Source of the DNA: Alopecurus myosuroides
Lineage: Eukaryota > Streptophyta > Magnoliopsida > Poales > Poaceae
Direction: 5' to 3'
Assembly: GCA_028641055.1 (NCBI GenBank)
Contig: CM054062.1
Span: 171,912,347 to 171,976,346 of the forward strand
DNA: 64,000 nt
Part shown: positions 45,884-56,126 of the stretch, piece after piece
How the letters are laid out: every line of letters begins with the position of its first letter
How positions within the stretch are numbered: the stretch's first letter is position 1
Made by a program: the position numbers and the translations under genes
The notes under the pieces: model-generated
What the model was told of the DNA's origin: nothing
What the model saw: only the letters and a program-made list of their open reading frames with translations
Databases searched by the model: none

Positions 45884-47305
45884 CTATTTGTCGGTCATCC
45901 CAGTTCCTACTACGACAAATTTTGTCGGATCTATGGGATCTAGGATTACCTGTCTTGTATTCTCGGATGCCTTGAAGCTATCTGTTGGCTTCCGAGTTTC
46001 TTTTCCTGCCGGCATTTCTGTCGGCGATACCTCCTTAGCCAGCTCCTTCAGCTCTTCCTTTGCTATAATCTTTTCAGCACAAAGGGCGTTTTCTTTTTCC
46101 AGCTTGTTCACCAGCTTGAAGTCTCCAGTTATGGTGATTACCCCTCCTTTCGGCCCTGGCATCTTCAGCTTGTTATAAATATAACATGATCTTGCCATAA
46201 ACTTGGCGAAAGCTGGACGTCCGAGAATTGCGTGATACACGCTTTCGAACGGCACCACCTCGAAGGATACTTTTTCCTGACGGAAGTGATCTTTTTCTCC
46301 GAAAGTGACATCTAGGGAAATTTCTCCTAGGGATCGTGCTTGCCTGCCGGGAACAATGCCATGGAAGCGTATGTTGCTGTGATTGAGCTGGGTCTCGGAG
46401 ATTTTCAGATGTCTTAACGTATCCAGGTACATTATGTTGATGTTGGATCCTCCGTCCATCAGCACTCTTCTTAGCCTAGTGTTCTGGACAATAGGGCTTA
46501 CAATAAGAGCTTGTGTGTCGGGTTCAGGGATATTTCCGGGATGATAAGACTGATCCCAGGTTATTGGTGTGTTCGAATACTTCAGGAATTTTGGGGTTGC
46601 CGGAACAACCGCATTTATTTCTCGAAGTGTTCTTTTCGCCACCTTTGCTGATGGAGTTGCTAGGAAAGTTAGGGCGCATTCTCCATCAACTCTCGGAAAC
46701 TTGGGTTCGCCTTTTCGCTGTTGTTCCTGGATTTTTTCGTCAGTGTCTGCACTGTCTTCTTTCTCAGCTTCTGGCTTTTGTTTAGAGAATTTTCTTTTGG
46801 AACTCTTCCCTTTGTTTCCGGATCCTGCACTGCCTTTCATGTGCTTATTCAGCCGGCATTGTGCGTTTGTATGGGTGGGTTTCCCAAATTGTGAATGGTG
46901 GGCGCAGGGTTCCGACTTAATCTTATCCCACTCTTCTTTAGTGTAGTTGATTGGTTCTGTACTGCGTCCTTTCCATCTGTTCCCTTTTTCACTTCCAAAG
47001 GCTATGTTAACTTCTTTGGGTTTTGGTGTTGCATCTGAAGTTCCTTTTTTCTCAGAGCGAGGATTTTTCTTGGCCAGTATCAGTGCATCGATATTGCCGC
47101 CTCTTGCTCTGATATCGTCTTCGGCTGCAGCGTGTTCATTGGCGGTTGTAAGCATAGATCCGAGATCTTTGTGCTGTTTGGAACCAACCATGAACGGTAC
47201 TAGTCCGGGTTTTAGGCCATTGACGAAAGCATGCATTGCTTGTACGTCAGTTACTCCAGAGCAACTATTCTTCATTGCAGCCATCTGGAGATGAAATCCA
47301 CGCAT
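45884..47305 (-). pseudogene. Gypsy 1 gag C-terminal part and protease
   Basis: 473 codons: gag core end ('MHAFVNGLKPGLVPF'), a Cys/His cluster 'CAHHSQFGKPTHTNAQC' as a one-knuckle nucleocapsid, a Lys-rich linker, then the aspartic protease with 'VLMDGGSNINIMYLDTL' (D-G-G-S). It ends at TAG 45884-45886 just before the RT part, in a place where the second Gypsy element also has TAG. It is out of frame with the preceding gag part because of a missing base near 47290. Confidence 0.82.
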
Positions 47306-49710
47306 GGTTCATCCTCGAACTAGGTGCAACGGTTCAGCTGGTTGATGTTGTTCAGGCGTTTGTAAGTTCCCCAGAAATGCTGAGTGAATACTCGAGCCAT
47401 ATCATCCCAGCTGTCTACAGTTCTTGATGGAAATCCATTAATCCAATCTCTGGCTCCATCCAGTAACATTAGGGGGAGAAACTTTACAGCTTCCAGGTCT
47501 GTCCCATTGTTAATCTGGACGGCTGTATGGTAGTCTGAGAGCCAGGTATCCGGGTTTGTACTGCCGGTGTATTTCTGGTACGTTGGACCGACTTTGGCGA
47601 AGCCAGAATGTAGGGTTATCCTTCGGATCCTATCGGTGAAACACTTAGGTCCAAAGTATAGATCATCCTTTTCCGCTCTATCCATGTGCGCGGAATATCT
47701 ACCGGCTGAATGGACAGAAGGGGATCTGCTCCTTTCTTTTCCATTGTTGCGCGGACGCGCTTTTCCGGGATCGTTTCTATTTCTTTCAAGATCACGCCCT
47801 TTTGGATGAGGCGGGGTTTTACTCCTGTGCCTTTCTTTATCCTTAGGAGGTGTCCGAGATCTCTCACGCCTGTGAGGTACATCATGTCTTCCGGCTTTTT
47901 CAGCAGGGTGTCTCGGAGGTGGCATTGCTTTGCCATCATTCCGGTGTTTTTCTTCCCGATCGTGGAGTTTGCGTCCACCTTTCGGGAGATGAGATCCGGT
48001 TCTAGACGCTTCATCCCTATTGTCGGGATTTTTCTTATCTTTTCTCGGATCTGCTTTCTTATCCTTTGAATTGTCGGAATCTCCAGGTTCTTCCGGTCCA
48101 GGTGCTCCAGCGGCGCAACTAGCTGTTTTGCATAGCGCGGAGTTGTCGTGCAACTTCCCTGATCTCTCTTGGGCCCGCTTTTGTTGTTGCAATGCTTTTC
48201 CTAGGAAAGCATACACCCCTTGGAGTTTTTCACCATTGGAGTACATGTCATTGTTGAGGATGGCAAACGCTGCTTACGCATTTTCTGCTGCGGTTTTGTA
48301 TATTGGTTCGCCCCTGGCATCTTTGTCGTTTACTTGCTTTTGCCAAGATGGGTTGTGAAACCTTTCTTTTGGCGGCAGTACTTCCGGTCTTACGATTCCG
48401 GGTAACCTTGTAGGTTTAATGCCAGATCTATTCTTTTTCTCGTACTCCTCGATTTCTACCTTCATGAGCTTGATGTCATCCTGGGTTTTTTTGAGGTGTT
48501 CACGAGTTCTGAATAGATGTTGATGTTGCCGTTGGAGAGCTTGTCTCCTGGCTTCTAGCACTTCAGGGGGTTCATGCAATCCCACTGGTGTTTGTAACAA
48601 TTCATGTTCTTCTTGCTCTGTCATTGGCGGAACAAGGATTTCTTTTGTTTTCTTCTCCGCAATTTTTGTTTTGCTTGCATCTCCTACTTCCGGGCTTTCA
48701 TCAGCTGGATCAGCCAATTTCTTCTTCCGGAGTTTGTATTGGAGTTTTTTAGCGGCCTTGTTCTTTTTCTTGGAAGAGGGAGGTTTTTTAGCAGGTTCAT
48801 CCTCTGTCAATTCCTTGACGTTGGGAAATATCGGAGAAGTTTCTCCATCTTCTCTCTCTTCCTCTGGCGGAGGGGTTTTAGGGCTTTCCTGACTGCCGGC
48901 GTCCGTGTTTTCAGCCGGTTTCGCCATTAGTACTTCATGGAATCCCTCTTGAAAATATTTAACTTTTCTTTCGAAGGCGTCCACGTCTTCGTCTTCGGAA
49001 TCAAAATCATCTGATCGGGTTTCTGACTCTAATCTCGCCTCAATGGCGGCTAGCACAGAGTCAGCTTCTGAGTTCATCGCTGGATTGGTGGGTGTCGGAT
49101 CTTCCACCTCAGTAGTGGGTTTGCTATTTTCTGCCTCTTGCACGGGATTTCCGTCATCCGTGTTTTCGGCGACTTCGGATTGCACCATACCGATAAAGTG
49201 TGTATCACTTTTTAGTCGGTGATCTGAGCAAAATCCGGGATCATAGTCATCCTCGACTGGGTATAGGGCGGGTGGGATAAATTTGCTTCCACCGCAAAAC
49301 CCCATGGCCTCTGCAGTTAGTCCGATAAAGATATTAGCAGATCCGATCGGTAACACGCAGGCACTTACCAGATGATTTTGCGCCGGTAAGTAGGATCCAT
49401 TGTCGAGGAAGCGTCCGACGTCGTCGTCGAACTCCAAGCTTCCGACAGTTATGGAACTGCCGATCCCGCCGAGTATCCCAGATCGGAACTTAACGCCTGA
49501 CGTCGTTTGCCCCACGGTGGGCGCCAACTGTCGAGACATCGTAGTAGTTTTCATAGACGGGGGTGCCATGAGACTACGGGTAGAGACGTGGGGAAACGGG
49601 ATCGCGTTGAAGACAAAGACACAGGATTTACCCAGGTTCGGTACGTCGTAATAATACGATGTTCCTACTCCTGCAATCTCACTAATCAGGACTAAAGCCT
49701 GTGTATACAA
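47306..49710 (-). pseudogene. Gypsy 1 gag, N-terminal extension and core
   Basis: One frame from 49710 to 47320 with TAA at 48274-48276 and TAG at 47320-47322. The first part is acidic with coiled coils ('REHLKKTQDDIKLMKVEIEEYE'). The second is Arg/Lys/Ser/Pro-rich and ends in the gag core 'TNPDTWLSDYHTAVQI...GARDWINGFPSRTVDSW'. The open frame reaches through the PBS into the 5' LTR. The first in-frame ATG after the LTR is not obvious, so the true start may be in the LTR-derived leader ('MAPPSMKTTTMSRQ', about 49570). Confidence 0.75.
49509..49527 (-). promoter_or_regulatory. Gypsy 1 primer binding site
   Basis: On the minus strand TTGGCGCCCACCGTGGGGC directly follows the LTR end (CTCGACAG). 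This is the common PBS of Tat/RIRE2-type grass Gypsy elements and shows that the right LTR is the 5' LTR. Confidence 0.88.
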
Positions 49711-50069
49711 TTACAATGTGAGGTTCTGTTTAGCTATTCGCTGAGGATCAACTTCCCGGCGAGTTAGCCTGTAGCTTCGTGTCCTGTTATCTTATCTCCC
49801 GCCCGGCTTTATATAATAGCCGGGTTAGGGCATACAGAGTAGGAAACCTAGAACACTACGGTAGCCATTAACTTGGAAAGTAAGGAATCCGCCTTCTCCT
49901 CCAACCCAGACCACGTGGGCCGTGATCCGGGTTCTTCTAGAATCCGGCTTCTGTGCGTCAGCTTACTGGGCCGCCCAATGGACCATAACCCACTACCAGT
50001 TGGGCCACCCTGGTAATCCGGCACTTTTGACTACCATCTGATATACCCATATTTGGTATATATCCGAAA
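49529..50069 (-). repeat. 5' LTR of Gypsy 1
   Basis: 541 bp; last bases worn (ATCCGAAA against ATCCGACA). Pairs with 38055-38595. TSD AGGCC follows at 50070-50074. Confidence 0.9.
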
Positions 50070-53000
50070 AGGCCCGGACCCTCCAAAGAGCCGCCCCGTC
50101 GTTTTCCGAAGAGCGTCGGCCGCCGCATCTCCATTCGCCAGCGACCTGCTCCCCGTGGTGAGAAACCCTAGCCCCTGGTTTAATCCGTGTCGTTTGATCG
50201 AGATCGAGTGGTTGTGTTTTAATCACTTAAGCAAAGGGTATCGACCAATCACATTACGCCATGTGGAAGCCTAGTCAGCGTGCCAGTCAGCGCCCAGTCA
50301 GCACATCCAACCAATGAGATCACGCCATGTGGCCAACCATTTTTCAGATTTTCTCCTGAATAGAATTAAAATGCGAGTTTTGCAGAAAACACCCTGCATA
50401 TTAGAATCATCATATCTTTCCAACCACTTAGCCAAATTTAGCAAACTTGAACTTTTTGATATCCCCTAGATCTGTAGAATCTTTTAGCAATGTTAAAATT
50501 CAAAATTGACTAACTTAAATTGGTTCAAATTTAAATATGCTTGTTTGATAAATTTTGGCATTATTCAAATTCTACAAATCCAAAAATTGGAAATAAAATA
50601 TATTTGAAAACCTTAAGATCTGTACTTGCATACCCTCTGTTCCAAAATAATTTATGAATAAGTTAAATTTGAATTTGGAATTAAGTAGTCTAATTGAGTA
50701 TTTTTTTACATAGATTTAATTCTATAAATATTTAGAATATGTCCCCTTAAGAAAAATTGCTCCATTTGACAACCTTGAACCACGGTACTTAACCATTTTG
50801 GACATCCTTGGACCATGACCATGTGTTTTGACCAAAAACCCAACATAGTGATTCATCCTTTTTACCATGTCTTAGAATTTGTTTCCATCCTTTTATTCTT
50901 TGATGTTATGGCTATTTGGAGCAAAGACCAAGTCCCTAGTATGTGTCAATCACATATAAGACCAAGTAGTGGACCTAAAATACTAGTGCCATAGTTTTCT
51001 ATCTACTTCTCCACTCTCTTATTCTTGCTTCAAGAATTCATCAAGTTAGCAAATGGAAAACAAGACTCAAGCAATAGAAGGCACTTCACTTTCAACTTGG
51101 TGGAAACATGAAGAGATACAAGGGAGATCAATGAAGAAATTTTGAAGAAAAGACTTGGACTCCATAACTAGAAACAACTCAAGGAAGTGCAAATTCATGA
51201 AGAGATCAAGAAGAAGACCAACCCCTTTCTCTTTCTATCTTTTCTTCTTCTTTCTTTTTTGACTTAGTGGTATATTCACAAGTGATCAAGATCAACCCTT
51301 AGTTTGTTCCCATCCCATAACTAAACTAATTAGTGAAGTGAAAACCATGAATATTTATCAAGTTTAAGAGAGGCTTTGCAACAAGGAGGAAACTACAATA
51401 GAAGCAAGACGATGATCTTCAAGAAGACAAGCATGTGAAGACTTGGAGCAATCCATACAAGTTGAAGAACTAGAAAGTTGTTTTTGTCCAACCATTGACC
51501 CAGATGGAAAATCCCAAGACTTTATCTTGTTATCTCTATCGTTGTGAAGTTAGTTGAACCTAGACCTACCCTAAACCAAAATGGAAGGACTAACTTAGAT
51601 CACTCAAATGTCTTGATAAAAATGACTAAGTGATACACATTGATATGTGTTACTTTAGTTGAGATAGTTAGATCACCTTAGTCTTGGAAACCCTTAACAA
51701 GTATGAAACCATTAGAGAATAAATCTTTCAAACTCAAACCTTGACCTTGTCCTAGCCAACTTGGTTAAACCCCTTTTGCTTTGTTGATTGCTTTGTATAC
51801 TTGTATGTTTGAAATTCAAACTTTGAATGCTAGTATGTTTGTTTATTTTTTTTATTGTGTTTTCAATGTATAGATTGTACGGACAGCAACGATCTTTTGT
51901 GAAGAGAGTGTGATTCCTTCACCAACTTCAACAAGGCAAGTAACACACCATCAACTACCCATTATTTTCTATATGCATTAGTTGATTTTTTTGAGTAGTA
52001 TGCATGATACGGAATTTTACTAAGTTATATTATGCTATGCTATATCCTAGTAGTGTGTAGCCATCCTTATAGATTGTTACTTTTGAAGACTTGGTACTTA
52101 ATTGATTCTTAGCCTTGCTATAAAAATTGTTTTACTTGATGTTGTGGAATAATTCTAAGTAACAAATTCAATGAACTACCTGGGTGGATTGCTAGTGTGG
52201 GGTTGTTGATAGTTGAGTGTCTCCCCGAGGGGAGTTCAATTAAAGGAATGCCACCCAGGAACAAAGTGATTATGAAATTCCCCAAGTTTAGATTGCTTCC
52301 AGTGCATCCTTTAGTCATATGGGCTCTGTCTTGATCAACTAAGTTGTGAGGGTTCATCCTGGGCTTGACAAGCAGATGTATCATAATTATATGTGGAACG
52401 GGTCTTGCCATTGGGTTGAATTCTTGCTTTTGAAAGATCTCGTCTCAATTCTTCTCCTTTGCTTAATGCACTCAGGGTGTATAGGATGTTTGGGTTGATT
52501 TGAGTCTGAAGGTTAAAGTGCACAAGCTCTGCAGAGTCAACAAACTAAGATCTTAGTCGTGTCCCCGGTTATGGACAATTATGAGCAGCTGGACAAGGAT
52601 GGACGGAAGAATCACATCACCATTTTCAGTAAATAAAATTTTGACCAAGTGAACAGTAGTTGTGGTCCTTGGATTTCAGTCCAATGATTCCACCCTTTGA
52701 AAAGAAAAGTTTGTTTTACAAAAGTGATAGGAGAAAACTGGCTTTATGCAAACTTAGCCAAAACTTCACTCAGCCAAATAAGCATGTAGTATTAGTCTTG
52801 CCATTTATATCCACCATAGTGTTACTTGCCAATATATTAAATTGTATTGACTCCCTTGTGGCTGTATATTCCAATCTGCAGATGATTTTGAAGACGAGTG
52901 AGGACTTCGTTTAGGATCTCGAGACTATCGGCAACATGTTTTTCCTGTGGCACATGAAGAAGATGGGCTCAATTTTATTCTATGTTTTCCGCGTATTTCT

Positions 53001-53189
53001 TTGTTTTCTGCTAGTCTTCTAAGACTATGCAAGTTGTAATACTATTTTGTAAAGACTGGATCATGCGATGTAATAGAATTTAATGCATTTGCATGATATT
53101 TCATCTTGTACTGTGGTGCTAGCAATTGATTCAGGGACTAGCACAATAACACAGATGTTCTTACGTTATTTAAATGTGGGAATGCTATA

Positions 53190-53194
53190 TCTAT
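53190..53194. repeat. Target-site duplication of the LARD, right copy (TCTAT)
   Basis: Matches 30510-30514. Confidence 0.92.
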
Positions 53195-54442
53195 GTTGGC
53201 CAAACAATCATGGAGACCGATCTCCAATCGGTATAACCTATGTGCAAAAGTTCTAAAAGCGAAATATTATCCTGATGGAGATCTTCTTAAGGCAGGACCA
53301 AAGAAGGGATCCTCTTTTACTTGGTAGAGCATTATTGCAGTTTTAAGCACCTTTAAGAGAGACCATATCATGAGAGTTGAAACAGGAAGGGAGATTAGCA
53401 TATGCGATGATCACTAGGTGCCAGGTAGTCCTAACACGTCAGGTTATTACCCCCAGAGAAGTTATTCTTAATATGCTTGATGAGACATCAACCAAGAGAC
53501 ATGGGGTTGGAAGGAAGGTCTTATTTGAACCCATTTCAACCCAATTGACGTGGACAGAATAGTACGCATACCTCCGAGTAAAAATCTTGATGAAGATTTC
53601 ATGGCATGGCATCTCACTGGAACATACTGTTTTTATACCGAATGGAATCATCAACATGGGAGAAAGCTAACTCGTACTAATAGGCGGGGAACTTCGGTTA
53701 ACAATCATGTGTCAGACATTTTGTGGAAATTAAAGGTATCAACTAAAGTTAAAAAAAATTGTATGGAAGGATTTGCATGGAATAGTTACGGGAATGTCAA
53801 TCCTTGCCAACCGACATATCCTAGTCTCGGGACATTGCCCAGTTTGCAAATTTGATGCGGAAGACATTACTCATCTGATGTTTAAATGTCAAAGAGAAAC
53901 AGAAGTTTGGAGGGATATTGGTGTCCTGCACATTATTGAAGAATTTCTTCCTTTGAACAGATCAGGTTCAATGGTGCCCGAAGAATTGTTGAGGACTCCA
54001 TTAAGCACACCGAAGAATTTGAAACATATTGGAATTAAAGAAATTCTGGTTGTTGGGGCTTGGTACATTTGGTGGCGGGGAAGAGAAATAGTAAAAGGGG
54101 AGCAAGTGGCTCCTGCGGCACGTACAGGTTTTGCCATCCAAGCCCTAACTCTAAGCTACATGGGCGCAGCTAAAGCATTGAAACCAAAAGAGGTTAAATG
54201 GTCTAAACCTAGTCCGGGGTCTTATAAGATGAACGTCAATGCTTTTTTTTCCTAATGGTGTTGGATCTTAAGGATCTATTCTTCGCAACGAGAAAGGTGA
54301 AGCTATGGCCAGAGCTGGCTTCCCCCTTACAAACATCCTAGACGTGGCAACAACAGACGCTTTGGCATTACATAATGGATTTCTACGTAGGATTGCTAGA
54401 TTTGTTTTTGACTCAAATCCTCCTTTTTCTTAGGATGGAGAC
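53195..54442 (+). pseudogene. L1-type LINE, C-terminal part
   Basis: Continues the LINE from 30514: 'WRPISNRYNLCAKVLKAKYYP' and 'GSSFTW', then the zinc-binding RVT region 'CPVCKFDAEDITHLMFKCQRE' (about 53835-53900) and the start of the C-terminal RNase H ('NVNAFF', 'RNEKGEAMARAG', 'TTDALALHNGF'). Stops and frame changes (for example near 53325 and 54254) show decay. It is cut at 54442 by the second Gypsy element, so the LINE 3' end and poly(A) lie beyond the window. Confidence 0.82.
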
Positions 54443-54905
54443 TGTCGAAGCTCTGGCTCCACAAATCCCTCGGGTGACCCTATCGGGTTTCGACTAGGAG
54501 ATGTCATAGGCGCTGGTGGAATCGTCGGCTTGACAGGGGGGCGAGATTTACCCAGGTTCGGGGCCCTCGTAGAGGTCAAACCCTTACTCCTGCCTTCTGT
54601 CAATCTGTATTAGATGATTAGATCGGTTACAGGATGCTCGAATCGAGAGTAGATCTCGAGTTTCAAGGCTTTTGTGGTCGTGCGGTATTACTTGGTCCTC
54701 TCCTTGGGGGCTCTCCTGGCTTTATATAGATAGCCAGGTCTCGAGCTCAACCCGGAGAGTTCCCTAACTTAACCCGCAAGTTGATGCGGGTGGGCTTCTC
54801 ATGGGCCTTCTAGAGTACTCCAAGGGCGCTTCCTGTCGGGCCTTGACCAGAAGGCTTGAGAGGGGGTGTCCTTACTCGCAGGGTCCAGGATCCATGCCTT
54901 CGTCA
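54443..54905 (-). repeat. 3' LTR of Gypsy 2
   Basis: 463 bp. A TTTATATAGA at 54720 within an imperfect palindrome (CTCTCCTGGCTT...GCCAGG) mirrors the promoter layout of the Gypsy 1 LTR. 'GATTTACCCAGGTTCGG' at 54545 is shared with the Gypsy 1 LTR (38151). Confidence 0.85.
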
Positions 54906-54917
54906 GTAGCCCCCGAG
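54906..54917 (-). promoter_or_regulatory. Polypurine tract of Gypsy 2
   Basis: GTAGCCCCCGAG on the plus strand, that is CTCGGGGGCTAC followed by the LTR (TGACGAAGG) on the minus strand. It occupies the primer position for plus-strand DNA synthesis. Confidence 0.75.
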
Positions 54918-56126
54918 CGTGTGCTTGACTGGGATTTACTTTCAGTCGAGTAGACGGTCAGAACTTTTTTAATCTCCTCTCGGAAGTTCAACTTGATAGT
55001 TGTTGTTTTTGAAGGGTGTGTTCCCTGTATAGTAAGTTATAAAGCTCGAGTATCGAGTAGTACTGGCGCCTGTTTTATGGCTCTTATTTGCAGAAGGATA
55101 TGGCACAGTAGCTTGGCTCTCCCGAGAGATCAGGGCCAATTAATTGCGACTAGGGCAAAAACATTCCTGGCCTACACAGATTCGAGACCTCCGACTCGAA
55201 CCCGATGAGGTGATTGTTGCGACTGGGCCGTTGTGGACTTATCGAGTCGAACTTAACCTAAGAGGGTACCCGGCGCGTCCGCTAGGATTTTTCTTCGTGT
55301 TGTTGACACGGAACTATGCCGGAGGACGCAGCTTTCGAGTGCGATTCCAGGCCCAAAAGAAAGATCTTTCTGGGTCTTACCTTCGTATTCGAAGAATACG
55401 GCATCCAGATGTGCCTAGTCGGCTGAACAATCCAGGTTTTTATGATGTAGAATTATCACGTGTAGGAGAGGTAGGTTTTTCCCACCCGATGGATTTGTTT
55501 GAGCTCCATACGAAAGAAATTTCGCGTTGGAAAAAACTAAGCCCGTATGAAAGAGTTTTCATGTTCGGGATGCTGTGCCCATACGAAAGAGTTTTTCGTG
55601 CATAGGGTATTTTCCTCTTTCTCGTTCGAAGAGGTCTTGCTTTATGAACTGTTCATGGAAAAGTTGGTTTCATCCGAAGGAATCGATATTCGTACGAAGA
55701 GAATTTCGCGTTTGAACTTCCATTCGAAAAAATCTCAATTTTGAATGACGAACGTCATGACGTCATGGCGCACTCCTCTTCTCCCGATGGGACGTGACGG
55801 AGTGGTAGCAGATGGTGGCCCACCTTGTCAGCTTTTTGACCGGGAAACGAGACGTCGCTCCCGTTTTCTACGCGAAGCGCGCAGTAAATGCGCACGATCT
55901 TGTGTTAAGATCGTGGCACGAAACAGCGCAGGCCGCCGCTTCGTTTCATCCTCACGCGTGGCAGTCGTGATAGGTGCCACGTAGCGCATCGTACGGCTGA
56001 GATTGCCTTGCCCCGTGTATAAGTAGGGGTGTTAGCGCCGCAGTAAAATTTTCCCCGCTCTCTATCTTCGTCTTCTTCCTTGCGCCCATCTTCATCTTCC
56101 TCGCGCTCAAGCTCTCGTTGCGAACA
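54918..56126 (+). promoter_or_regulatory. Upstream region and probable promoter of the Gypsy 2 antisense gene
   Basis: No convincing gene in 1.2 kb. 55500-55735 is full of TTCG/CGAA words in imperfect palindromes (for example 'cgtatgaaagagttttca' and 'ccatacgaaagagttttt', 55546 and 55577). GACGTCATG pairs sit at 55756 and 55764. A good TATA box, GTGTATAAGTAG (TATAAG at 56018-56023), lies about 105 bp before the start codon and is followed by a C/T-rich leader. This supports independent transcription of the plus-strand gene. Confidence 0.55.

Larger units (their letters stand above)
38055..50069 (-). mobile_element. Tat-type Gypsy retrotransposon 1 with an antisense gene, 12.0 kb
   Basis: LTRs of 541 bp (38055-38595, 49529-50069), TGTCGAG...ATCCGACA, TSD AGGCC. 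Gag-protease-RT-RNase H-second RNase H-integrase run on the minus strand from right to left. A six-exon gene lies on the plus strand between pol and the 3' LTR. A second RNase H between RT and integrase and an extra ORF before the 3' LTR mark the Tat/Grande/RIRE2 group of Gypsy elements. Gag-pol is broken by several stops and frameshifts. Confidence 0.92.
30515..53189 (+). mobile_element. LARD-type non-autonomous Gypsy retrotransposon with 4.4-kb LTRs
   Basis: Starts TGTAACATCCCTGA and ends AATGCTATA (worn from ...CTACA), flanked by TCTAT. LTRs: 30515-34930 (4416 bp) and 36746-53189, the latter interrupted at 38054/50070 by a Gypsy element. A PBS like initiator tRNA-Met lies at 34934. The inside is only 1.8 kb and encodes no gag or pol. 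'CGGGACGAGATTTC' before the 3' LTR is the pre-PPT phrase common in plant Gypsy elements. Long LTRs with a non-coding centre define LARDs such as barley Sukkula; family identity is not claimed. Confidence 0.9.
36746..53189 (+). repeat. 3' LTR of the LARD, split by a Gypsy element
   Basis: 36746-38054 plus 50075-53189 aligns with 30515-34930 along its length, apart from small gaps. For example, 37516 lacks a stretch present at 31280-31310. The 38055-50069 insertion accounts for the extra length. Confidence 0.9.

Noticed and set aside
55144..55605. 153-codon plus-strand frame upstream of the Gypsy 2 antisense gene
   Set aside because: No ATG near a promoter and no recognisable domain. Composition changes midway into CGAA/TTCG repeats, so it is left as non-coding leader DNA.
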